From: Vicinamibacteria bacterium
GTDB taxonomy: Bacteria > Acidobacteriota > Vicinamibacteria > Fen-336
NCBI GenBank assembly: GCA_035570235.1
Contig: DATMML010000043.1
Location: forward strand, 1 to 64,000
DNA length: 64,000 bases
Reading direction: 5' to 3'
The notes under the pieces are model-generated. The model was not told the origin of the DNA. It ran no database searches and saw only the letters and a list, made by a program, of their open reading frames with translations. Within the stretch, counting starts at the first letter, position 1. The number at the start of each line of letters is the position of its first letter. Below are positions 43,095 through 55,098 of the stretch, one piece after another. Made by a program: the position numbers and the translations under genes.

Positions 43095-46078
43095 GGGCGA
43101 CCACGGCGACTATTGCCGCCCTGGCCCTGGTTCTCGCGGCGAGGGCGGCGAGGGCGGAGGACAACCCCTCAACGGCGACCCTCACCGGCCGCGTCACCGA
43201 CGCCACGGGGGCGGTGATCGCGGGGGCCTCCGTTCGAGCCACGGGACCGAGGGGCCCGAGGGAGGCAACAACCGATGCCGCGGGCGTTTACACCCTGGTG
43301 GGACTTGTGCCGGGGCGCTACGCGGTCGGCGTGACCAAGGAGGGCTTTGCGCCCTATGCCAACGGCTCCGTTCGGCTCTCCGCCGGGCGCACGACTTCCC
43401 TCGAGGTTCCGCTCGAAGTGGCCCCGGTCAGCGAGACCGTAACCGTGAAAGAGACGACACCCGCCCTCAGCCTGGAGCCGGACAACAACGCGGGAGCCAT
43501 CGTAATCAAGGGGCAGGATCTCGATGCCCTCCCCGACGACCCCGACGACATGGTCGAGGCCCTCCAGGCTCTCGCTGGTCCGGCCGCGGGGCCCAACGGG
43601 GGGCAGGTCTTCGTGGACGGCTTCACGGGCGGCCGGATCCCTCCCAAGGCCTCCATCCGTGAGATTCGGATCAATGCCAACCCCTTCTCCGCCGAATACG
43701 ACCGGCTCGGCTTCGGCCGCATCGAGATCTTCACCAAGGCCGGTACGGATCAACTCCGCGCCGAGACCTCCTTCCGCTTCAACGACGATGGGCTGAACAC
43801 GCGGAATCCGTTCGCCCCCAACAAGCCGCCCTACCAGCGCCGGGACTGGAGCGGCAATCTGGGCGGGCCCTTGGTGGCCGGGAAGGCTTCGTTCTTCCTC
43901 GACTTCGACCGGCGGGACATAAACGACAATCAGATCATCAACGCTGCCGTCCTTGACCCGGCCCTCACCATCATTCCCCTGAGCCAGGCGGTGGTTACCC
44001 CCCAGCAGCGGACCACCCTCAGCCCTCGTGTCGATTGGCAGGTGAGTCAAGCGCACAGCCTCAGTGCCCGCTACACCTACACCTCATCCGGTCAGGATCA
44101 GGCGGGAATCGGCGGCTTCTCGTTGGCGTCGCGCGCCTACAGCAGCTCGCAGAAGCAGCAGACCTTCCAGCTCACGGAGACAGCCGTGCTCGGAAAGGTG
44201 GTGAGCGAGACGCGCCTACGCTATTGGACCGAACATCAGACCAAGAACGGCGACGACTCGGTTCCCACCCTCCAGGTGCAAGATGCCTTCACCGGGGGGG
44301 GGGCCCAGGTGGGGCCCTCCTTTAACGACCAGCACCGCTGGGAGCTGCAAAACGTGACCTCTTGGACTCTGGGGAAGCACTCGCTGCGCGCGGGCGCCCG
44401 CCTCCGGACGGTGAGCGAGACCGACCTCGCTCGCCAAGGCTTCGGCGGGAGCGTGCTCTTCGCGCCCGGCCTCGGCCCCGTACTGGACGCCAACAACCAA
44501 CCCGTTCTGGGCGCGGACGGTCTCCCCGTCCTGACGCCGCTCACCAGCATCGAACGCTTTCGGCGGACCCTGGTCCTCCAGAGGCTGGGGTTCGGTCCCG
44601 CGGACATTCGTCTTCTCGGTGGCGGCGCCAGCCAGTTCCAGATCGTGGGGGGGGACCCCCAGGCCCAGGTGAGCCAATGGGATCTTGCCCCCTTCGTGCA
44701 GGACGACTGGCGGGTGCGCCCGGATCTGCTCCTGAGCGTGGGACTGCGCTACGAGACCCAAAACAACATCGACAGCCGGCTCAATCTGGCCCCCCGCATG
44801 GGCTTCGCATGGTCGCCCTTGACCAAGGGCACCTCGAGCCAGCCCCACACCGTCATCCGCGGCGGCTTCGGGCTCTTCTACGACCGCTTCGGGGAGGACC
44901 TGACGCTGCGTGCCCGCCGCTTCAACGGCATCCTCGAGCAGCAGTACTTGGTGAGCGACCCCGCGGTTCTCGACCGGATCCGTTTCGACGCGAACGGCAA
45001 CGTCGTGAGCCTGCCCTCGGCGCAGGACCTCGCCGCCTTCGCTCTTCCCCAGACGACCTGGCGGGCCGCCCCCGACCTGCAGGCTCCCTACACCATCCAG
45101 TCGTCCCTTAGCCTCGAGCAACAGCTCCCGGCCAACTTCACGGCCACGGGCACGTTCATAACCTCCCAGGGCCGGCGCCTGCTCCGCTCCCGCAACATCA
45201 ACGCTCCCCTGCCCGACGGCCAACACCCTCTAGGGTCGGCCGCAGGCAACGTCTACCAAATCGAATCCACCGGGCGCCTCAACCAGTATCAATGGATCCT
45301 GGGCATCAACAACCGCCTGAGCCGCAGCCTCACGGTCTTCATTCGGTACTTCTTGGCCTGGGCCCGAAGCGACACGGACGGGGTCGATACCTTCCCGGCC
45401 AACCAGTACGACCTTTCCGGAGAGTACGGGAGGGCGGCTATCGACGTGCGCCACCGCTTCGTCCTAGGGGGCAACTTCTCGGGACCGTGGGGGGTCCGCG
45501 TGAGCCCGTTCATCCTCGCCTCCACCGGCCGTCCCTTCAACATCACGATTGGCGGCGACCTGAACCGGGACAGCCTCTTCACGGACCGCCCCGCCTTCGC
45601 GAGCGACCCGAGCCGGCCAGGCGTGGTGTCGACACCCTATGGCCTCCTGGATCCAGACCCGATCAGCGGCGAGACGATCATTCCGCGCAATCTCGGCGAC
45701 GCCCCCGGGTTCGTCATGGTGAACCTGCGCATCAGCAAGACGATCCCCTTCGGCAAGCACGGCCAGGCCCCCTCACCGCCGCCGGGCGAGGGTGGGGGGC
45801 GGGGTCCCGGACTGCGCGGGCCGTTCGGCGGCGGCGGGCGGGGGGATGGCGGCGGCCGGGGGGGAATGGGCGAGGGAGGCGGGGGCCAGGGCCTGACGAT
45901 CTCGGTCTCCGCCCAGAATCTCCTGAACCACGTCAACCCCGCCGCCCCCGTGGGGAACCTCGGTTCGCCCTTCTTTGGCCAGTCGCTGGCCAGCGCGGGG
46001 GGCTTCGGGTTCGGCACCGGCGGCTCGGCGGGGGCAGGAAACCGGAGGATCGAGCTGCAGGCGCGGGTCGCCTTCTAG
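43091..46078 (+). CDS. Oar-like TonB-dependent outer-membrane receptor
   Basis: 995 residues. Signal peptide (1-22), CarboxypepD_reg domain (about 30-105; LTGRVTDATGAVIAGASVRA), plug (about 120-220; DLDALPDDPDDMVEALQALA) and barrel. The last strand region carries a Gly-rich insert (about 905-945) before LTISVSAQNLLNHVNPA and the C-terminal Phe. Plug and N-domain differ from the receptor at 10.8 kb, so ligands probably differ. Coupled to the DUF5666 gene; ligand unknown. Confidence 0.92.
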   Translation: MRATTATIAALALVLAARAARAEDNPSTATLTGRVTDATGAVIAGASVRATGPRGPREATTDAAGVYTLVGLVPGRYAVGVTKEGFAPYANGSVRLSAGRTTSLEVPLEVAPVSETVTVKETTPALSLEPDNNAGAIVIKGQDLDALPDDPDDMVEALQALAGPAAGPNGGQVFVDGFTGGRIPPKASIREIRINANPFSAEYDRLGFGRIEIFTKAGTDQLRAETSFRFNDDGLNTRNPFAPNKPPYQRRDWSGNLGGPLVAGKASFFLDFDRRDINDNQIINAAVLDPALTIIPLSQAVVTPQQRTTLSPRVDWQVSQAHSLSARYTYTSSGQDQAGIGGFSLASRAYSSSQKQQTFQLTETAVLGKVVSETRLRYWTEHQTKNGDDSVPTLQVQDAFTGGGAQVGPSFNDQHRWELQNVTSWTLGKHSLRAGARLRTVSETDLARQGFGGSVLFAPGLGPVLDANNQPVLGADGLPVLTPLTSIERFRRTLVLQRLGFGPADIRLLGGGASQFQIVGGDPQAQVSQWDLAPFVQDDWRVRPDLLLSVGLRYETQNNIDSRLNLAPRMGFAWSPLTKGTSSQPHTVIRGGFGLFYDRFGEDLTLRARRFNGILEQQYLVSDPAVLDRIRFDANGNVVSLPSAQDLAAFALPQTTWRAAPDLQAPYTIQSSLSLEQQLPANFTATGTFITSQGRRLLRSRNINAPLPDGQHPLGSAAGNVYQIESTGRLNQYQWILGINNRLSRSLTVFIRYFLAWARSDTDGVDTFPANQYDLSGEYGRAAIDVRHRFVLGGNFSGPWGVRVSPFILASTGRPFNITIGGDLNRDSLFTDRPAFASDPSRPGVVSTPYGLLDPDPISGETIIPRNLGDAPGFVMVNLRISKTIPFGKHGQAPSPPPGEGGGRGPGLRGPFGGGGRGDGGGRGGMGEGGGGQGLTISVSAQNLLNHVNPAAPVGNLGSPFFGQSLASAGGFGFGTGGSAGAGNRRIELQARVAF

Positions 46079-46129
46079 CGGGGGTCGGCCGGTCGCGGGT
46101 CCTTTCCGAGAAACAGGCGGGTTGAGGGC

Positions 46130-47473
46130 ATGGGAACGCAGACGATCGGCTGGGTGAGCTGGTTGCTCCGGGGGCCACAGGGGAGCCGGACCCGGGCATC
46201 CGCGGCGGCGCCGCGGGTCGCCACAGAGGAAGCGGGCGCGTCCGCGGCAGGGGCGGACCGAACGCCCCGACGGATCTTTGCCACGGGTATGGCCGTGCGG
46301 GTTGCCTTCCTCACGGCATCCGGCGCCTACGTGTTCCGCCCCGACTACTTCGGCTTCGGCTGGGAGGCGGGCAGGATCGCGAGCTCCCTCGCCGCGGGCC
46401 GGGGGTTTAGCGACCCCTTCCAGGGGGCCACGGGCCCCACCGCCTGGGTGGCACCGCTCTACCCCGCTCTGCTCGCGGGGATTTTCCGGGCCTTCGGGAC
46501 CTACTCGCGCCTGTCGGGTTGGATGGCGCTGACCTTCAACAGCGCGTGCTCGGTTTTCACCGCCGTGATCCTGTACCACTTGGGCCGGGAGTTGTTTGGG
46601 GAGCGCACGGGGAGGTGGGCCGGTTGGACGTGGGCCCTCCTTCCCTACGCGGTGTACTGGCCCACAAGGGTGGTCTGGGACACCAGCTTGACCGCCTGCC
46701 TTCTGGCCCTGGTGCTCCTCCTGACCGTGCGGCTCGGACGCTCCCCCACGGGCTGGCTCTGGACCGCCTTCGGCCTCGCCTGGGGGCTCCTCGCCCTCGC
46801 CAACCCCGTGGCTCTCTCCTTCGCCCTCCCCTCCTGGGCCTGGGTCTGCTGGGAGCAACGAGGGAAGGGCGGGCTGAGCCTCCCGCGGCTCCTAGGGGCC
46901 GGGTTACTGGCCCTTCTCTGCGTCGCGCCCTGGCTCGTCCGCAACTATCGCACCTTCGGAGAGCTAGTTTTCATTCGGAGCAACTTCGGGGAGGAGCTGC
47001 GTCTCGGCAACGGCCCGGGGGGCGTCGGCGACTGGATGGTGTGGTTGCACCCTACCCATAACGTCCAGGAACTCGAGCAGTATCGGGAGATGGGCGAGGC
47101 GGCCTACGTGTCCAGCCGCGGCCGCGAGGCCCTCGCCTTCATCACCGACCATCCCCGGTTCTTCTTGGCCAACACCGCCCGCCGGATCTACTGGTTCTGG
47201 TTTGGGACGACGCGCGACGGCCTCCCCGCGCTCCTCGTGTTCCTGAGAACGGTCGCTTTCGCGGAGTCGTTTCTCCTGAGCCTGGCCGGCCTCGGTCTCA
47301 TGTTCTGGACCGGGAAGCGCGAGGGCTTTCTCTTCGCCGCGCTCCTGTTGCTCTTCCCCCTCGTCTACTACGGCACCTTCGTGCTCACTCGGTACCGCCA
47401 CCCCATCGAGCCAGAAATGCTCCTGCTCATTGTTTATCTCCTGGCCTCCCACGGCCGGGACGGCCCCGCTTGA
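46130..47473 (+). CDS. GT39-like membrane glycosyltransferase (PMT_2/ArnT-type)
   Basis: 447 residues with about ten hydrophobic segments. The first luminal/periplasmic loop has RPDYFGFGWEAGRIASSLAA and GRGFSDPF, the family's glycosyl-transfer region. These enzymes move sugars from polyprenyl-phosphate to lipid or protein at the periplasmic face. Start at ATG 46130 after TTGAGGGC. Donor and acceptor unknown. Confidence 0.83.
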   Translation: MGTQTIGWVSWLLRGPQGSRTRASAAAPRVATEEAGASAAGADRTPRRIFATGMAVRVAFLTASGAYVFRPDYFGFGWEAGRIASSLAAGRGFSDPFQGATGPTAWVAPLYPALLAGIFRAFGTYSRLSGWMALTFNSACSVFTAVILYHLGRELFGERTGRWAGWTWALLPYAVYWPTRVVWDTSLTACLLALVLLLTVRLGRSPTGWLWTAFGLAWGLLALANPVALSFALPSWAWVCWEQRGKGGLSLPRLLGAGLLALLCVAPWLVRNYRTFGELVFIRSNFGEELRLGNGPGGVGDWMVWLHPTHNVQELEQYREMGEAAYVSSRGREALAFITDHPRFFLANTARRIYWFWFGTTRDGLPALLVFLRTVAFAESFLLSLAGLGLMFWTGKREGFLFAALLLLFPLVYYGTFVLTRYRHPIEPEMLLLIVYLLASHGRDGPA

Positions 47474-47516
47474 GGGGCTTACGAACGGGAAAGTTTGCAA
47501 AACCCTGTGAAGCCCG

Positions 47517-47545
47517 TTGACGGCGTGGCCGCGGGCAGGTACCTT
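47517..47545 (+). promoter_or_regulatory. Sigma-70-like promoter for the RND operon
   Basis: TTGACG (47517-47522), 17-bp spacer, TACCTT (47540-47545). It lies after the glycosyltransferase stop and 33 bases before ATG 47579, so it favours that start over the TTG at 47495. Confidence 0.5.
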
Positions 47546-47578
47546 TGCTCTCCAATTGTTGTCACAGCAAGGACCGAC

Positions 47579-48793
47579 ATGAACGATGCGGGTGAGTCGG
47601 CCTCGGGGGACACGGTAGCGGTAGGCTCGGCGGCCGCCAAGCCGAGAAAGCGCATCGGGCTCGCCATCATCGGTGGCGCTCTCCTCCTGGGCCTCTTATG
47701 GCTGGGTCTGCGGGGGGGCGACCCCGGGAAGGCCGGTGGCGGAGCCAAGGGGCCGGGCCCCGCCGCCGTCCCCGTGATCGTTGCCTCTGCGGAGCGGCGC
47801 GACGTGCCTGTCTATCTCGCCGGGCTCGGCACCATCACCGCCTTCAACACCGTGACGGTCAGGACCCGGGTAGACGGCCAGATCGTACAGGTGGCCTTCC
47901 GGGAGGGGCAGGAAGTCCACAAGGGTGACCTCCTGTTGGTCATTGATCCCCGTCCCTTCGAGGTCCAACTGAGCCAGGCCCAGGCCGCCCTCGCCCGCGA
48001 CCAGGCGCAGCTTGCGGATGCCCGATTGAACTTGGAGCGCGACCGGGATCTTCTTGCCCAGGGGATCCTTCCCCAGCAGCAGATGGACTCGCAGCGCGCC
48101 CTCGTTCAACAGCTGGAAGGGTCGGGCCAGGTGGACCAGTCCCAGATCGACAACGCCCGCCTGCAGCTGATCTACTGCCGGATCACCGCTCCTGTGGGCG
48201 GCCGGGTCGGGCTCCGCCTGGTGGACGAGGGCAACGTGGTCCGGGCTGCGGACACGAACGGTCTCCTGGTCATCACCCAGCTCGAGCCCATAACCGTGCT
48301 CTTCACCCTGCCCGAGGACAGTCTGCCCGCCGTCGCCCGGCACATGAAGGACGGTCCCCTTCCCGTCGACGCCTACAGCCGGGACGATCAGACGAAGCTG
48401 GCGAGCGGTAACCTCCTGACCATCGACAACCAGATTGACTCTTCCACCGGTACCGGTCGCCTCAAGGCGGTGTTCGAGAACCGGGACCGCACCCTCTGGC
48501 CGAACCAGTTCGTCAACGTGCGCCTCCTGCTCGAGGTCAGGAAAGCCCAGGTCGTCGTGCCTGCCGCCGCCGTCCAGCGCGGTTCCCAGGGTGTGTTCGC
48601 CTACGTCGTTAAGCCCGACAAGACAATCGAGGTGCATCTGCTCAAGGTCGGCTTGACGCAAGGAGGCATCGCCGCCATCGATGACGGTCTCGCTCCCGGC
48701 GACCAAGTGGTGACCGACGGCCACGAGAAGGTGCAGGCGGGGACCCGGGTCGAGCCTCGCGCGGGCGGGGGCAAACCCGCCGCCGGGTCATGA
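47579..48793 (+). CDS. mdtA: RND efflux periplasmic adaptor (MdtA/AcrA family)
   Basis: 404 residues. A membrane anchor (about 26-44), biotinyl-lipoyl hairpin ([20 protein letters not shown]), helical hairpin (about 140-195), beta-barrel and membrane-proximal domains follow. AAGGA precedes ATG 47579. It couples the RND pumps to an outer-membrane channel not seen here. Stop overlaps the first pump gene by 4 bp. Confidence 0.93.
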   Translation: MNDAGESASGDTVAVGSAAAKPRKRIGLAIIGGALLLGLLWLGLRGGDPGKAGGGAKGPGPAAVPVIVASAERRDVPVYLAGLGTITAFNTVTVRTRVDGQIVQVAFREGQEVHKGDLLLVIDPRPFEVQLSQAQAALARDQAQLADARLNLERDRDLLAQGILPQQQMDSQRALVQQLEGSGQVDQSQIDNARLQLIYCRITAPVGGRVGLRLVDEGNVVRAADTNGLLVITQLEPITVLFTLPEDSLPAVARHMKDGPLPVDAYSRDDQTKLASGNLLTIDNQIDSSTGTGRLKAVFENRDRTLWPNQFVNVRLLLEVRKAQVVVPAAAVQRGSQGVFAYVVKPDKTIEVHLLKVGLTQGGIAAIDDGLAPGDQVVTDGHEKVQAGTRVEPRAGGGKPAAGS

Positions 48794-51700
48794 ACCCCTC
48801 CCGCCTCTTCATCCTCCGCCCCGTCGCCACGTCGCTCCTGATGATCGGCCTGCTCCTGGTGGGCCTCGTGGCCTACACCCAGCTCCCGGTCTCTGCCCTC
48901 CCCCAGGTGGACTACCCGACCATCCAGGTCTCCACCTTCTACCCCGGGGCGAGCCCGGACGTGATGGCTTCGTCGGTGACGGCTCCCCTCGAACGCCAGT
49001 TCGGGCAGGTGCCGAGCCTGAGCCAGATGACCTCGACCAGCTCCTTCGGCAGCTCGATCATCACCCTCCAGTTCAACCTGGACCAGAACATCGACGTTGC
49101 GGAGCAGCAGGTGCAGGCGGCCATCAACGCCGCCACCACCTACCTGCCCCGGGACCTGCCGAATCCCCCCGTCTACAACAAGGTCAACCCCGCCGACTCC
49201 CCCATCCTCACCTTGAGCCTCACCTCGGACTCGCTGCCCTTGTCCAGGGTCGAAGACCTGGCCGACACCACCCTCGCCCAGAAGATCTCTCAGCTCCCGG
49301 GGGTGGGCATGGTCTCAATCGGCGGCGGTCAGAAACCCGCCGTCCGCATCCAGGCCAATCCCACCGCCCTCGCCTCCTACCATTTGAGCCTGGAAGACGT
49401 CCGCTCGGCCCTGTCCCTGGCCAACGTTGACCTGGCCAAAGGGGCCATCGACGGTCAGCGGCAATCCTTCACGGTGGGCGCCAACGACCAGCTCCTCTCC
49501 AGCCAGGACTACAAGCCCATCATCGTGGCCTACCGGGGAGATGCCCCCGTGCGCCTGAGCGACGTCGCGAACGTGATCGACGGAGCGGAGAACGCGAAGC
49601 AGGCGGCGTGGATGAACGATCGCCCGGCCGTGATCGTGAACATCCAGCGCCAACCCGGGGCCAACATCATCGCCGTCGTTGACCGCATCAAGGGCCTCAT
49701 GCCCCAGCTCCAGGCCGCCCTGCCCTCCTCGGTCAAGGTCATGGTCCTGGCCGACCGTACGGAGACCATCCGTGCCTCCGTGGACGACGTCCAGTTCGAG
49801 CTCATGCTCACCGTGGTCTTGGTCGTGCTGGTGATCTTCCTTTTCCTCCGCACCCTCTCCGCCACCGTGATCCCGAGCGTGGCCGTGCCCCTCTCCCTGG
49901 TCGGAACCTTCGGGGTCATGTACCTGCTCGGCTACAGCCTCAACAACCTCTCCCTCATGGCCCTCACCATCTCGACCGGCTTCGTGGTGGACGACGCCAT
50001 CGTCATGATCGAGAACATCGACCGCTATGTGGAGGAGGGCGACTCGCCCCTGGAAGCCGCGCTCAAGGGCTCCGCCCAGATCGGCTTCACCATCGTCTCT
50101 TTGACCGTGTCCCTGATCGCGGTCCTGATCCCCCTCCTCTTCATGGGAGACATCGTGGGTCGGCTCTTTCGCGAGTTCGCGGTCACCCTCAGCGTGACCA
50201 TCCTCGTCTCCGCGGTGGTGTCCCTGACCCTCACGCCCATGATGTGCGCGAAGCTCCTGCGCTCCAAGGAAGTGCTGCGCCAGGGTCGCTTCTATCGCCT
50301 CTCCGAGCAGGGCTTCGAGGCCGTCATCCGGTGGTACGGGACCACCCTCCAGTGGGTCCTCCGCCGCCAGACGGCCACCCTGGCGGTCACGGTAGCGACC
50401 CTCGTCCTGACGCTTCTCCTGTACGTGGTCGTACCCAAGGGGTTCTTCCCCGTCCAGGACACGGGCGTCATCCTCGGCGTCTCCGAGGCTCCGGAGACCA
50501 CGTCTTTCCTGGCCATGAGCGATCGCCAGCAGGCCCTGGCGCGGGTGATCCTCAAGGACCCCGACGTGGCGGGGCTCTCCTCCTTCATCGGAGTCGACGG
50601 CATCAACACCACGCCCAACAGCGGCCGGATCCAGATCACCCTGAAGCCCCGCGATCAGCGGAGGGTGACCGCGTCTGAGATCATCCGCCGCTTACAGCCC
50701 GCCCTGGAGCAGGTGGAGGGGATCACCCTCTACATGCAGCCCGTGCAGGACCTGACCGTGGAAAACCGGGTCAGCCGCACCCAGTTCCAGTACACCTTGG
50801 AGGACGCGAGCGCGAGCGAGCTCACCGCTTTCGTGCCCCGGCTGGTCGACAAGCTCAAGACCCTGCCTGAACTCAGGGACGTGGCCAGCGACCAGCAGAG
50901 CCGCGGGCTGGAGGCCACCGTGGTCATCGATCGGGACACCGCCAGCCGGCTCGGGATTCAGCCCCAGGCCGTGGACGACACCCTCTACGACGCCTTCGGC
51001 CAGCGACAGGTCTCGACCATGTTCACCCAGCTCAACCAGTACCACGTGGTTCTGGAGGTGGATCCCCATTTCCAGCAGAGCCCGGAGGCCCTCAAGGACA
51101 TCTACGTGCGCTCGGGCGATGGCAAGCAGGTCCCCCTCGCGTCCTTCGCGCACTTCGAGACCGGCCCCACCCCCTTGTCCCTGACCCACCAGGGCCAGTT
51201 CCCCGCCGTCACCCTCTCTTTCAACCTGGCCCCGGGGTTGTCGCTGGGCCATGCCACACGGGCCATCGCGGATGCCGAGCAGGCCATCGGGCTGCCCCCG
51301 AGCATTCGGGCCAGCTTCCAGGGCACGGCGGCGGCCTTCCAGCGGGCCCTCGCGAGCGAGATCTGGCTCATCCTGGCCGCCCTCGTGACCGTCTACATCG
51401 TCTTGGGCGTGCTCTACGAGAGCTACATCCATCCCGTGACGATCCTCTCCACCCTGCCCTCGGCGGGAGTGGGCGCGCTCCTGGCCCTCATGGTCTGCCG
51501 CACGGAGTTCAGCGTCATCGCCCTCATCGGCATCATCCTCCTCATCGGGATCGTCAAGAAGAACGCGATCATGATGATCGACTTCGCCCTCGAGGCCGAG
51601 AGAAGCCACGGGAAAGCCCCCGAGGAAGCGATCTTCCAGGCCTGCCTTCTGCGCTTCCGGCCCATCATGATGACGACCATGGCCGCTCTCCTGGCCGGGC

Positions 51701-51906
51701 TGCCCCTCGCCCTCGGCACCGGCACCGGGAGCGAGCTGCGCCGTCCCCTCGGCATCACCATCGTGGGCGGTCTCCTGGTGAGCCAGCTCCTCACCCTCTA
51801 CACGACGCCGGTGGTCTATCTCGCCTTCGATCGGGTGGCAAAACGGCTCCAGCGCTTTGGCATCGGGAATCCGATCGAGGAGCCCGCGACGGAAGGGAAG
51901 GCATGA
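48790..51906 (+). CDS. mdtB: RND efflux pump subunit, MdtB-like
   Basis: 1038 residues, full length, 12 transmembrane segments. The proton-relay Asp pair is in [23 protein letters not shown] and [18 protein letters not shown] are HAE1 signatures. The 4-bp overlaps with the adaptor and second pump, and two unequal pump genes, point to an MdtBC-type heterotrimer. Substrates unknown. Confidence 0.94.
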   Translation: MNPSRLFILRPVATSLLMIGLLLVGLVAYTQLPVSALPQVDYPTIQVSTFYPGASPDVMASSVTAPLERQFGQVPSLSQMTSTSSFGSSIITLQFNLDQNIDVAEQQVQAAINAATTYLPRDLPNPPVYNKVNPADSPILTLSLTSDSLPLSRVEDLADTTLAQKISQLPGVGMVSIGGGQKPAVRIQANPTALASYHLSLEDVRSALSLANVDLAKGAIDGQRQSFTVGANDQLLSSQDYKPIIVAYRGDAPVRLSDVANVIDGAENAKQAAWMNDRPAVIVNIQRQPGANIIAVVDRIKGLMPQLQAALPSSVKVMVLADRTETIRASVDDVQFELMLTVVLVVLVIFLFLRTLSATVIPSVAVPLSLVGTFGVMYLLGYSLNNLSLMALTISTGFVVDDAIVMIENIDRYVEEGDSPLEAALKGSAQIGFTIVSLTVSLIAVLIPLLFMGDIVGRLFREFAVTLSVTILVSAVVSLTLTPMMCAKLLRSKEVLRQGRFYRLSEQGFEAVIRWYGTTLQWVLRRQTATLAVTVATLVLTLLLYVVVPKGFFPVQDTGVILGVSEAPETTSFLAMSDRQQALARVILKDPDVAGLSSFIGVDGINTTPNSGRIQITLKPRDQRRVTASEIIRRLQPALEQVEGITLYMQPVQDLTVENRVSRTQFQYTLEDASASELTAFVPRLVDKLKTLPELRDVASDQQSRGLEATVVIDRDTASRLGIQPQAVDDTLYDAFGQRQVSTMFTQLNQYHVVLEVDPHFQQSPEALKDIYVRSGDGKQVPLASFAHFETGPTPLSLTHQGQFPAVTLSFNLAPGLSLGHATRAIADAEQAIGLPPSIRASFQGTAAAFQRALASEIWLILAALVTVYIVLGVLYESYIHPVTILSTLPSAGVGALLALMVCRTEFSVIALIGIILLIGIVKKNAIMMIDFALEAERSHGKAPEEAIFQACLLRFRPIMMTTMAALLAGLPLALGTGTGSELRRPLGITIVGGLLVSQLLTLYTTPVVYLAFDRVAKRLQRFGIGNPIEEPATEGKA

Positions 51907-54900
51907 ATATCTCCGCCCCTTTCATCCGCCGCCCCATCGCCACCTCCCTGCTGAGCCTGACCGTCCTGCTCGCGGGCGCTCTCGGGCACCAGTTCCTTCC
52001 CGTGGCCGCCCTGCCCCAGGTCGAGTTCCCCACCATTTCCGTGTCCGCCGGGCTACCCGGAGCGAGTCCGGAAACCATGGCCTCCGCGGTGGCCACGCCC
52101 CTGGAGCGCCAGTTTGGCCGCATCGCCGGCATCACCGAGATGACTTCGACCAGTCAGCTCGGTACCACCAACATCACGCTCCAGTTCGACCTCAGCCGGA
52201 ACATCAACGGCGCGGCGCGCGATGTCCAGGCCGCCATCAATGCCGCCCGCGGGCAGCTTCCCACGAACCTCCCCAGCAACCCCTTCTATCGCCGCAGCAA
52301 CCCCGCCGATGCTCCCATCCTCCTCCTGGCCCTTACCTCCACCGAGCTCCCTTTGAGCCAGATCTACGACGCCGCGGACACGATCCTTTCCCAGAAGATC
52401 GCCCAGGTGGACGGCGTGGGGCAGGTGGTGGTGGCGGGGGGGGCCCGCCCCGCGGTGCGGGTGCAGATCAACCCGGGGGCGCTGGCTAGCCGGGGCCTGA
52501 GCTTGGAAGATGTTCGCACCGCGCTGCGGACGGCCAGCGCCAACGCCCCCAAAGGAGAGCTGGCCGGGGAGCGAACGGCTTTCGTCCTCAAGGCCAATGA
52601 CCAGCTTCTGCCCGCGGACCTCTACCGGCCGCTCATCGTCGCCTACCACGGCGGGGCCCCCGTTCGGCTGAGCGACCTCGGACAAGTCTTCGATTCCGTG
52701 GAGGACGTGAAGGCGGCGGGGCTGTCCAACAACCTCCCGGCGGTCATCATTCTCGTCTTCCGCCAGCCCGGGGCCAACGTGATCGAGGTCTCCGACAATA
52801 TCAAGTCGCTGCTGGCCGAGCTGCAGGCCTCCGTGCCGCCCGCCATCAAGATCGCCATCGCGGCCGACCCTACTCAGACCATCCGGGCCTCCGTCCACGA
52901 TATCCAGGTCACCCTCATTCTCACCGTCATTTTGGTCGTCCTCGTCATCTTTCTCTTCCTGCGCAGGCTGTGGGCTACGGTGATCCCGAGCATCGCGGTG
53001 CCGTTATCACTGGTGGGGACCTTTGGGGTGATGTACCTCCTGGGCTACAGCTTGGACAATTTCTCGCTCATGGCCCTCGCCATTGCCACCGGCTTCGTCG
53101 TCGATGATGCCATCGTCGTCATCGAGAACGTCGCCCGTCACCAGGAGGCGGGGGTACCACCGTTCGAGGCCGCCCTCAAGGGGGCGCGGGAGGTTGGCTT
53201 CACGGTCCTCTCCATGTCCATCTCCCTGGTCGCCGTCTTCCTGCCCATCCTGCTCATGGGTGGCATCGTCGGGCGGCTGTTCCGCGAGTTCTCGGCCACC
53301 CTCAGCATCGCCATCGGGGTGTCCCTCGTGGTTTCCCTCACCACCACGCCCATGCTGTGCGCCCGCTTTCTGCGCCCGGAGGAGCACGAGGGAAGGGGCC
53401 GCTTTAATCGCGCGAGCGAGCGCGTGTTCGATTGGATGCTGGGTACCTACGACCGGGGGCTCAAGTGGGTGCTCCGGCACCAGCACTTCGTGTTCGCCCT
53501 CACCGTGGCCACGCTCTTCCTCAGCATCTACCTCTACGCGGTCGTCCCCAAGGGATTCTTCCCCCAGCAAGACACGGGCCGGCTGGCCGGACAGATCCAG
53601 GCCGCGGAGGACATCTCCTTCGCGGCCATGGCCCAAAAGCAGAAGGAGCTGTGCGCCATCCTCATGGCCGATCCCGCCATCGACAGCGTGACCTCCTTCG
53701 TGGGGAGCGGCGCGGGCAGCACCAACTCGGGGCGGCTCTTCGTCCAGCTCAAGCCCCGGTCAGAACGGAACGCGAGCGCGGACCGGGTGATCGCCCGCCT
53801 GCGGGGCCCGCTGGCCCGGGTGCCCGGGGCCACCATGTACCTCCAGGCGGTCCAGGACGTCCGCATGGGGGGACGTCTGGCGGGGGCTCAGTACCAGTAC
53901 TCGCTTCAGAGCTCCGACCTGGGTGAGCTCACGAGCTGGGCGCCCCGCTTGCTCCGGAAGCTGCGCACCGTCCCCGAGCTCCGCGACGTCTCGAGCGACC
54001 AGCTCAACCACGGCCTCCAAACCACGGTGGTCATCGACCGCGACACCGCGTCCCGTCTGGGGGTCTCGCCCCAAGTGATCGACGACACCCTCTACGACGC
54101 CTTCGGCCAGCGGCAGGTCGCCACCCAGTACCTCGAGATGAACCAGCACCACGTGGTCCTCGAGGTGGAGCCCCAGTTTCGCCAGGATCCCGACGCCCTC
54201 AAGAACATCTACGTCCACTCCACCGGGGGCCCCGACGTTCCCCTGAGCGCCTTCACCCGTCTCGAGACCACGAACACCACCCTGGCCGTCAACCACCAGG
54301 GACAGTTCCCCGCCGTCACCATCTCCTTCAACCTTCCCCAGGGGATTGCCCTGGGCACGGCCACCGCCGCCATCGACCGGGCCCGGCGCGAGATCGGGCT
54401 TCCCCCCACCATCCGAGCCGACTTTGCCGGGACCGCGGCCGCTTTCCGGGACTCCCTCGCCAACGAGCCCCTCCTGATCCTGGCTGCGCTCATCACCGTC
54501 TACGTGACCCTCGGCGTCCTTTACGAGAGCTACATCCATCCCATCACCATCCTCTCCACCCTCCCCTCCGCGGGGGTGGGGGCGCTGCTCGCCCTTCTGA
54601 TCACGGGCACGGACTTCAGCATCATCGCCCTCGTGGGCGTGATCCTTCTCGTGGGGATCGTCAAGAAGAACGCGATCATGATGATCGATTTCGCCCTGGA
54701 CGTGGAGCGCCGCGAGGGACTGACGCCCGAGCAGGCGATCTATCAGGCCTGCCGGGTCCGCTTCCGGCCCATCATGATGACCACCTTGGCCGCGCTCTTT
54801 GGCAGTCTGCCCCTCGCCCTCGGGACGGGAACGGGCTCCGAGCTGCGGCGACCCCTCGGCATCAGCATCGTGGGGGGGCTTCTGGTGAGCCAGCTACTAA

Positions 54901-55025
54901 CCCTCTTCACGACCCCGGTCGTCTATCTCGTGTTCGAGCGGCTCCAGGCTTGGGTGAGCCACCGCCGGAAGCCCGTGGGCGAGCCGCTCCCTCCCCTCAC
55001 GCTTCCCCCGAGCCCCGCCGACTAG
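51903..55025 (+). CDS. mdtC: RND efflux pump subunit, MdtC-like
   Basis: 1040 residues, paralogous to the preceding subunit and complete. Same relay ([13 protein letters not shown]) and [16 protein letters not shown] near the C-terminus. ATGA overlap with mdtB. Ends in a Pro-rich tail. Confidence 0.94.
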   Translation: MNISAPFIRRPIATSLLSLTVLLAGALGHQFLPVAALPQVEFPTISVSAGLPGASPETMASAVATPLERQFGRIAGITEMTSTSQLGTTNITLQFDLSRNINGAARDVQAAINAARGQLPTNLPSNPFYRRSNPADAPILLLALTSTELPLSQIYDAADTILSQKIAQVDGVGQVVVAGGARPAVRVQINPGALASRGLSLEDVRTALRTASANAPKGELAGERTAFVLKANDQLLPADLYRPLIVAYHGGAPVRLSDLGQVFDSVEDVKAAGLSNNLPAVIILVFRQPGANVIEVSDNIKSLLAELQASVPPAIKIAIAADPTQTIRASVHDIQVTLILTVILVVLVIFLFLRRLWATVIPSIAVPLSLVGTFGVMYLLGYSLDNFSLMALAIATGFVVDDAIVVIENVARHQEAGVPPFEAALKGAREVGFTVLSMSISLVAVFLPILLMGGIVGRLFREFSATLSIAIGVSLVVSLTTTPMLCARFLRPEEHEGRGRFNRASERVFDWMLGTYDRGLKWVLRHQHFVFALTVATLFLSIYLYAVVPKGFFPQQDTGRLAGQIQAAEDISFAAMAQKQKELCAILMADPAIDSVTSFVGSGAGSTNSGRLFVQLKPRSERNASADRVIARLRGPLARVPGATMYLQAVQDVRMGGRLAGAQYQYSLQSSDLGELTSWAPRLLRKLRTVPELRDVSSDQLNHGLQTTVVIDRDTASRLGVSPQVIDDTLYDAFGQRQVATQYLEMNQHHVVLEVEPQFRQDPDALKNIYVHSTGGPDVPLSAFTRLETTNTTLAVNHQGQFPAVTISFNLPQGIALGTATAAIDRARREIGLPPTIRADFAGTAAAFRDSLANEPLLILAALITVYVTLGVLYESYIHPITILSTLPSAGVGALLALLITGTDFSIIALVGVILLVGIVKKNAIMMIDFALDVERREGLTPEQAIYQACRVRFRPIMMTTLAALFGSLPLALGTGTGSELRRPLGISIVGGLLVSQLLTLFTTPVVYLVFERLQAWVSHRRKPVGEPLPPLTLPPSPAD

Positions 55026-55067
55026 GAGCTAGGCGCCGCCCCCGAGCCCGCCCCCTCGCTCGTAGGA

Positions 55068-55081
55068 GGCTGCGGCCAGCC
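55068..55081. terminator. Hairpin between convergent mdtC and LRR gene
   Basis: GGCTG-CGGC-CAGCC (55068-55081), a five-bp stem with four-base loop, followed by GGGCCC. A weak candidate for ending mdtC transcription; no T-run. Confidence 0.25.
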
Positions 55082-55098
55082 GGGCCCGTGGTTTCGCC

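Noticed and set aside
43169-45226. Long minus-strand frames opposite the second TonB receptor
   Set aside because: Same antisense effect of high third-position GC; no motifs.
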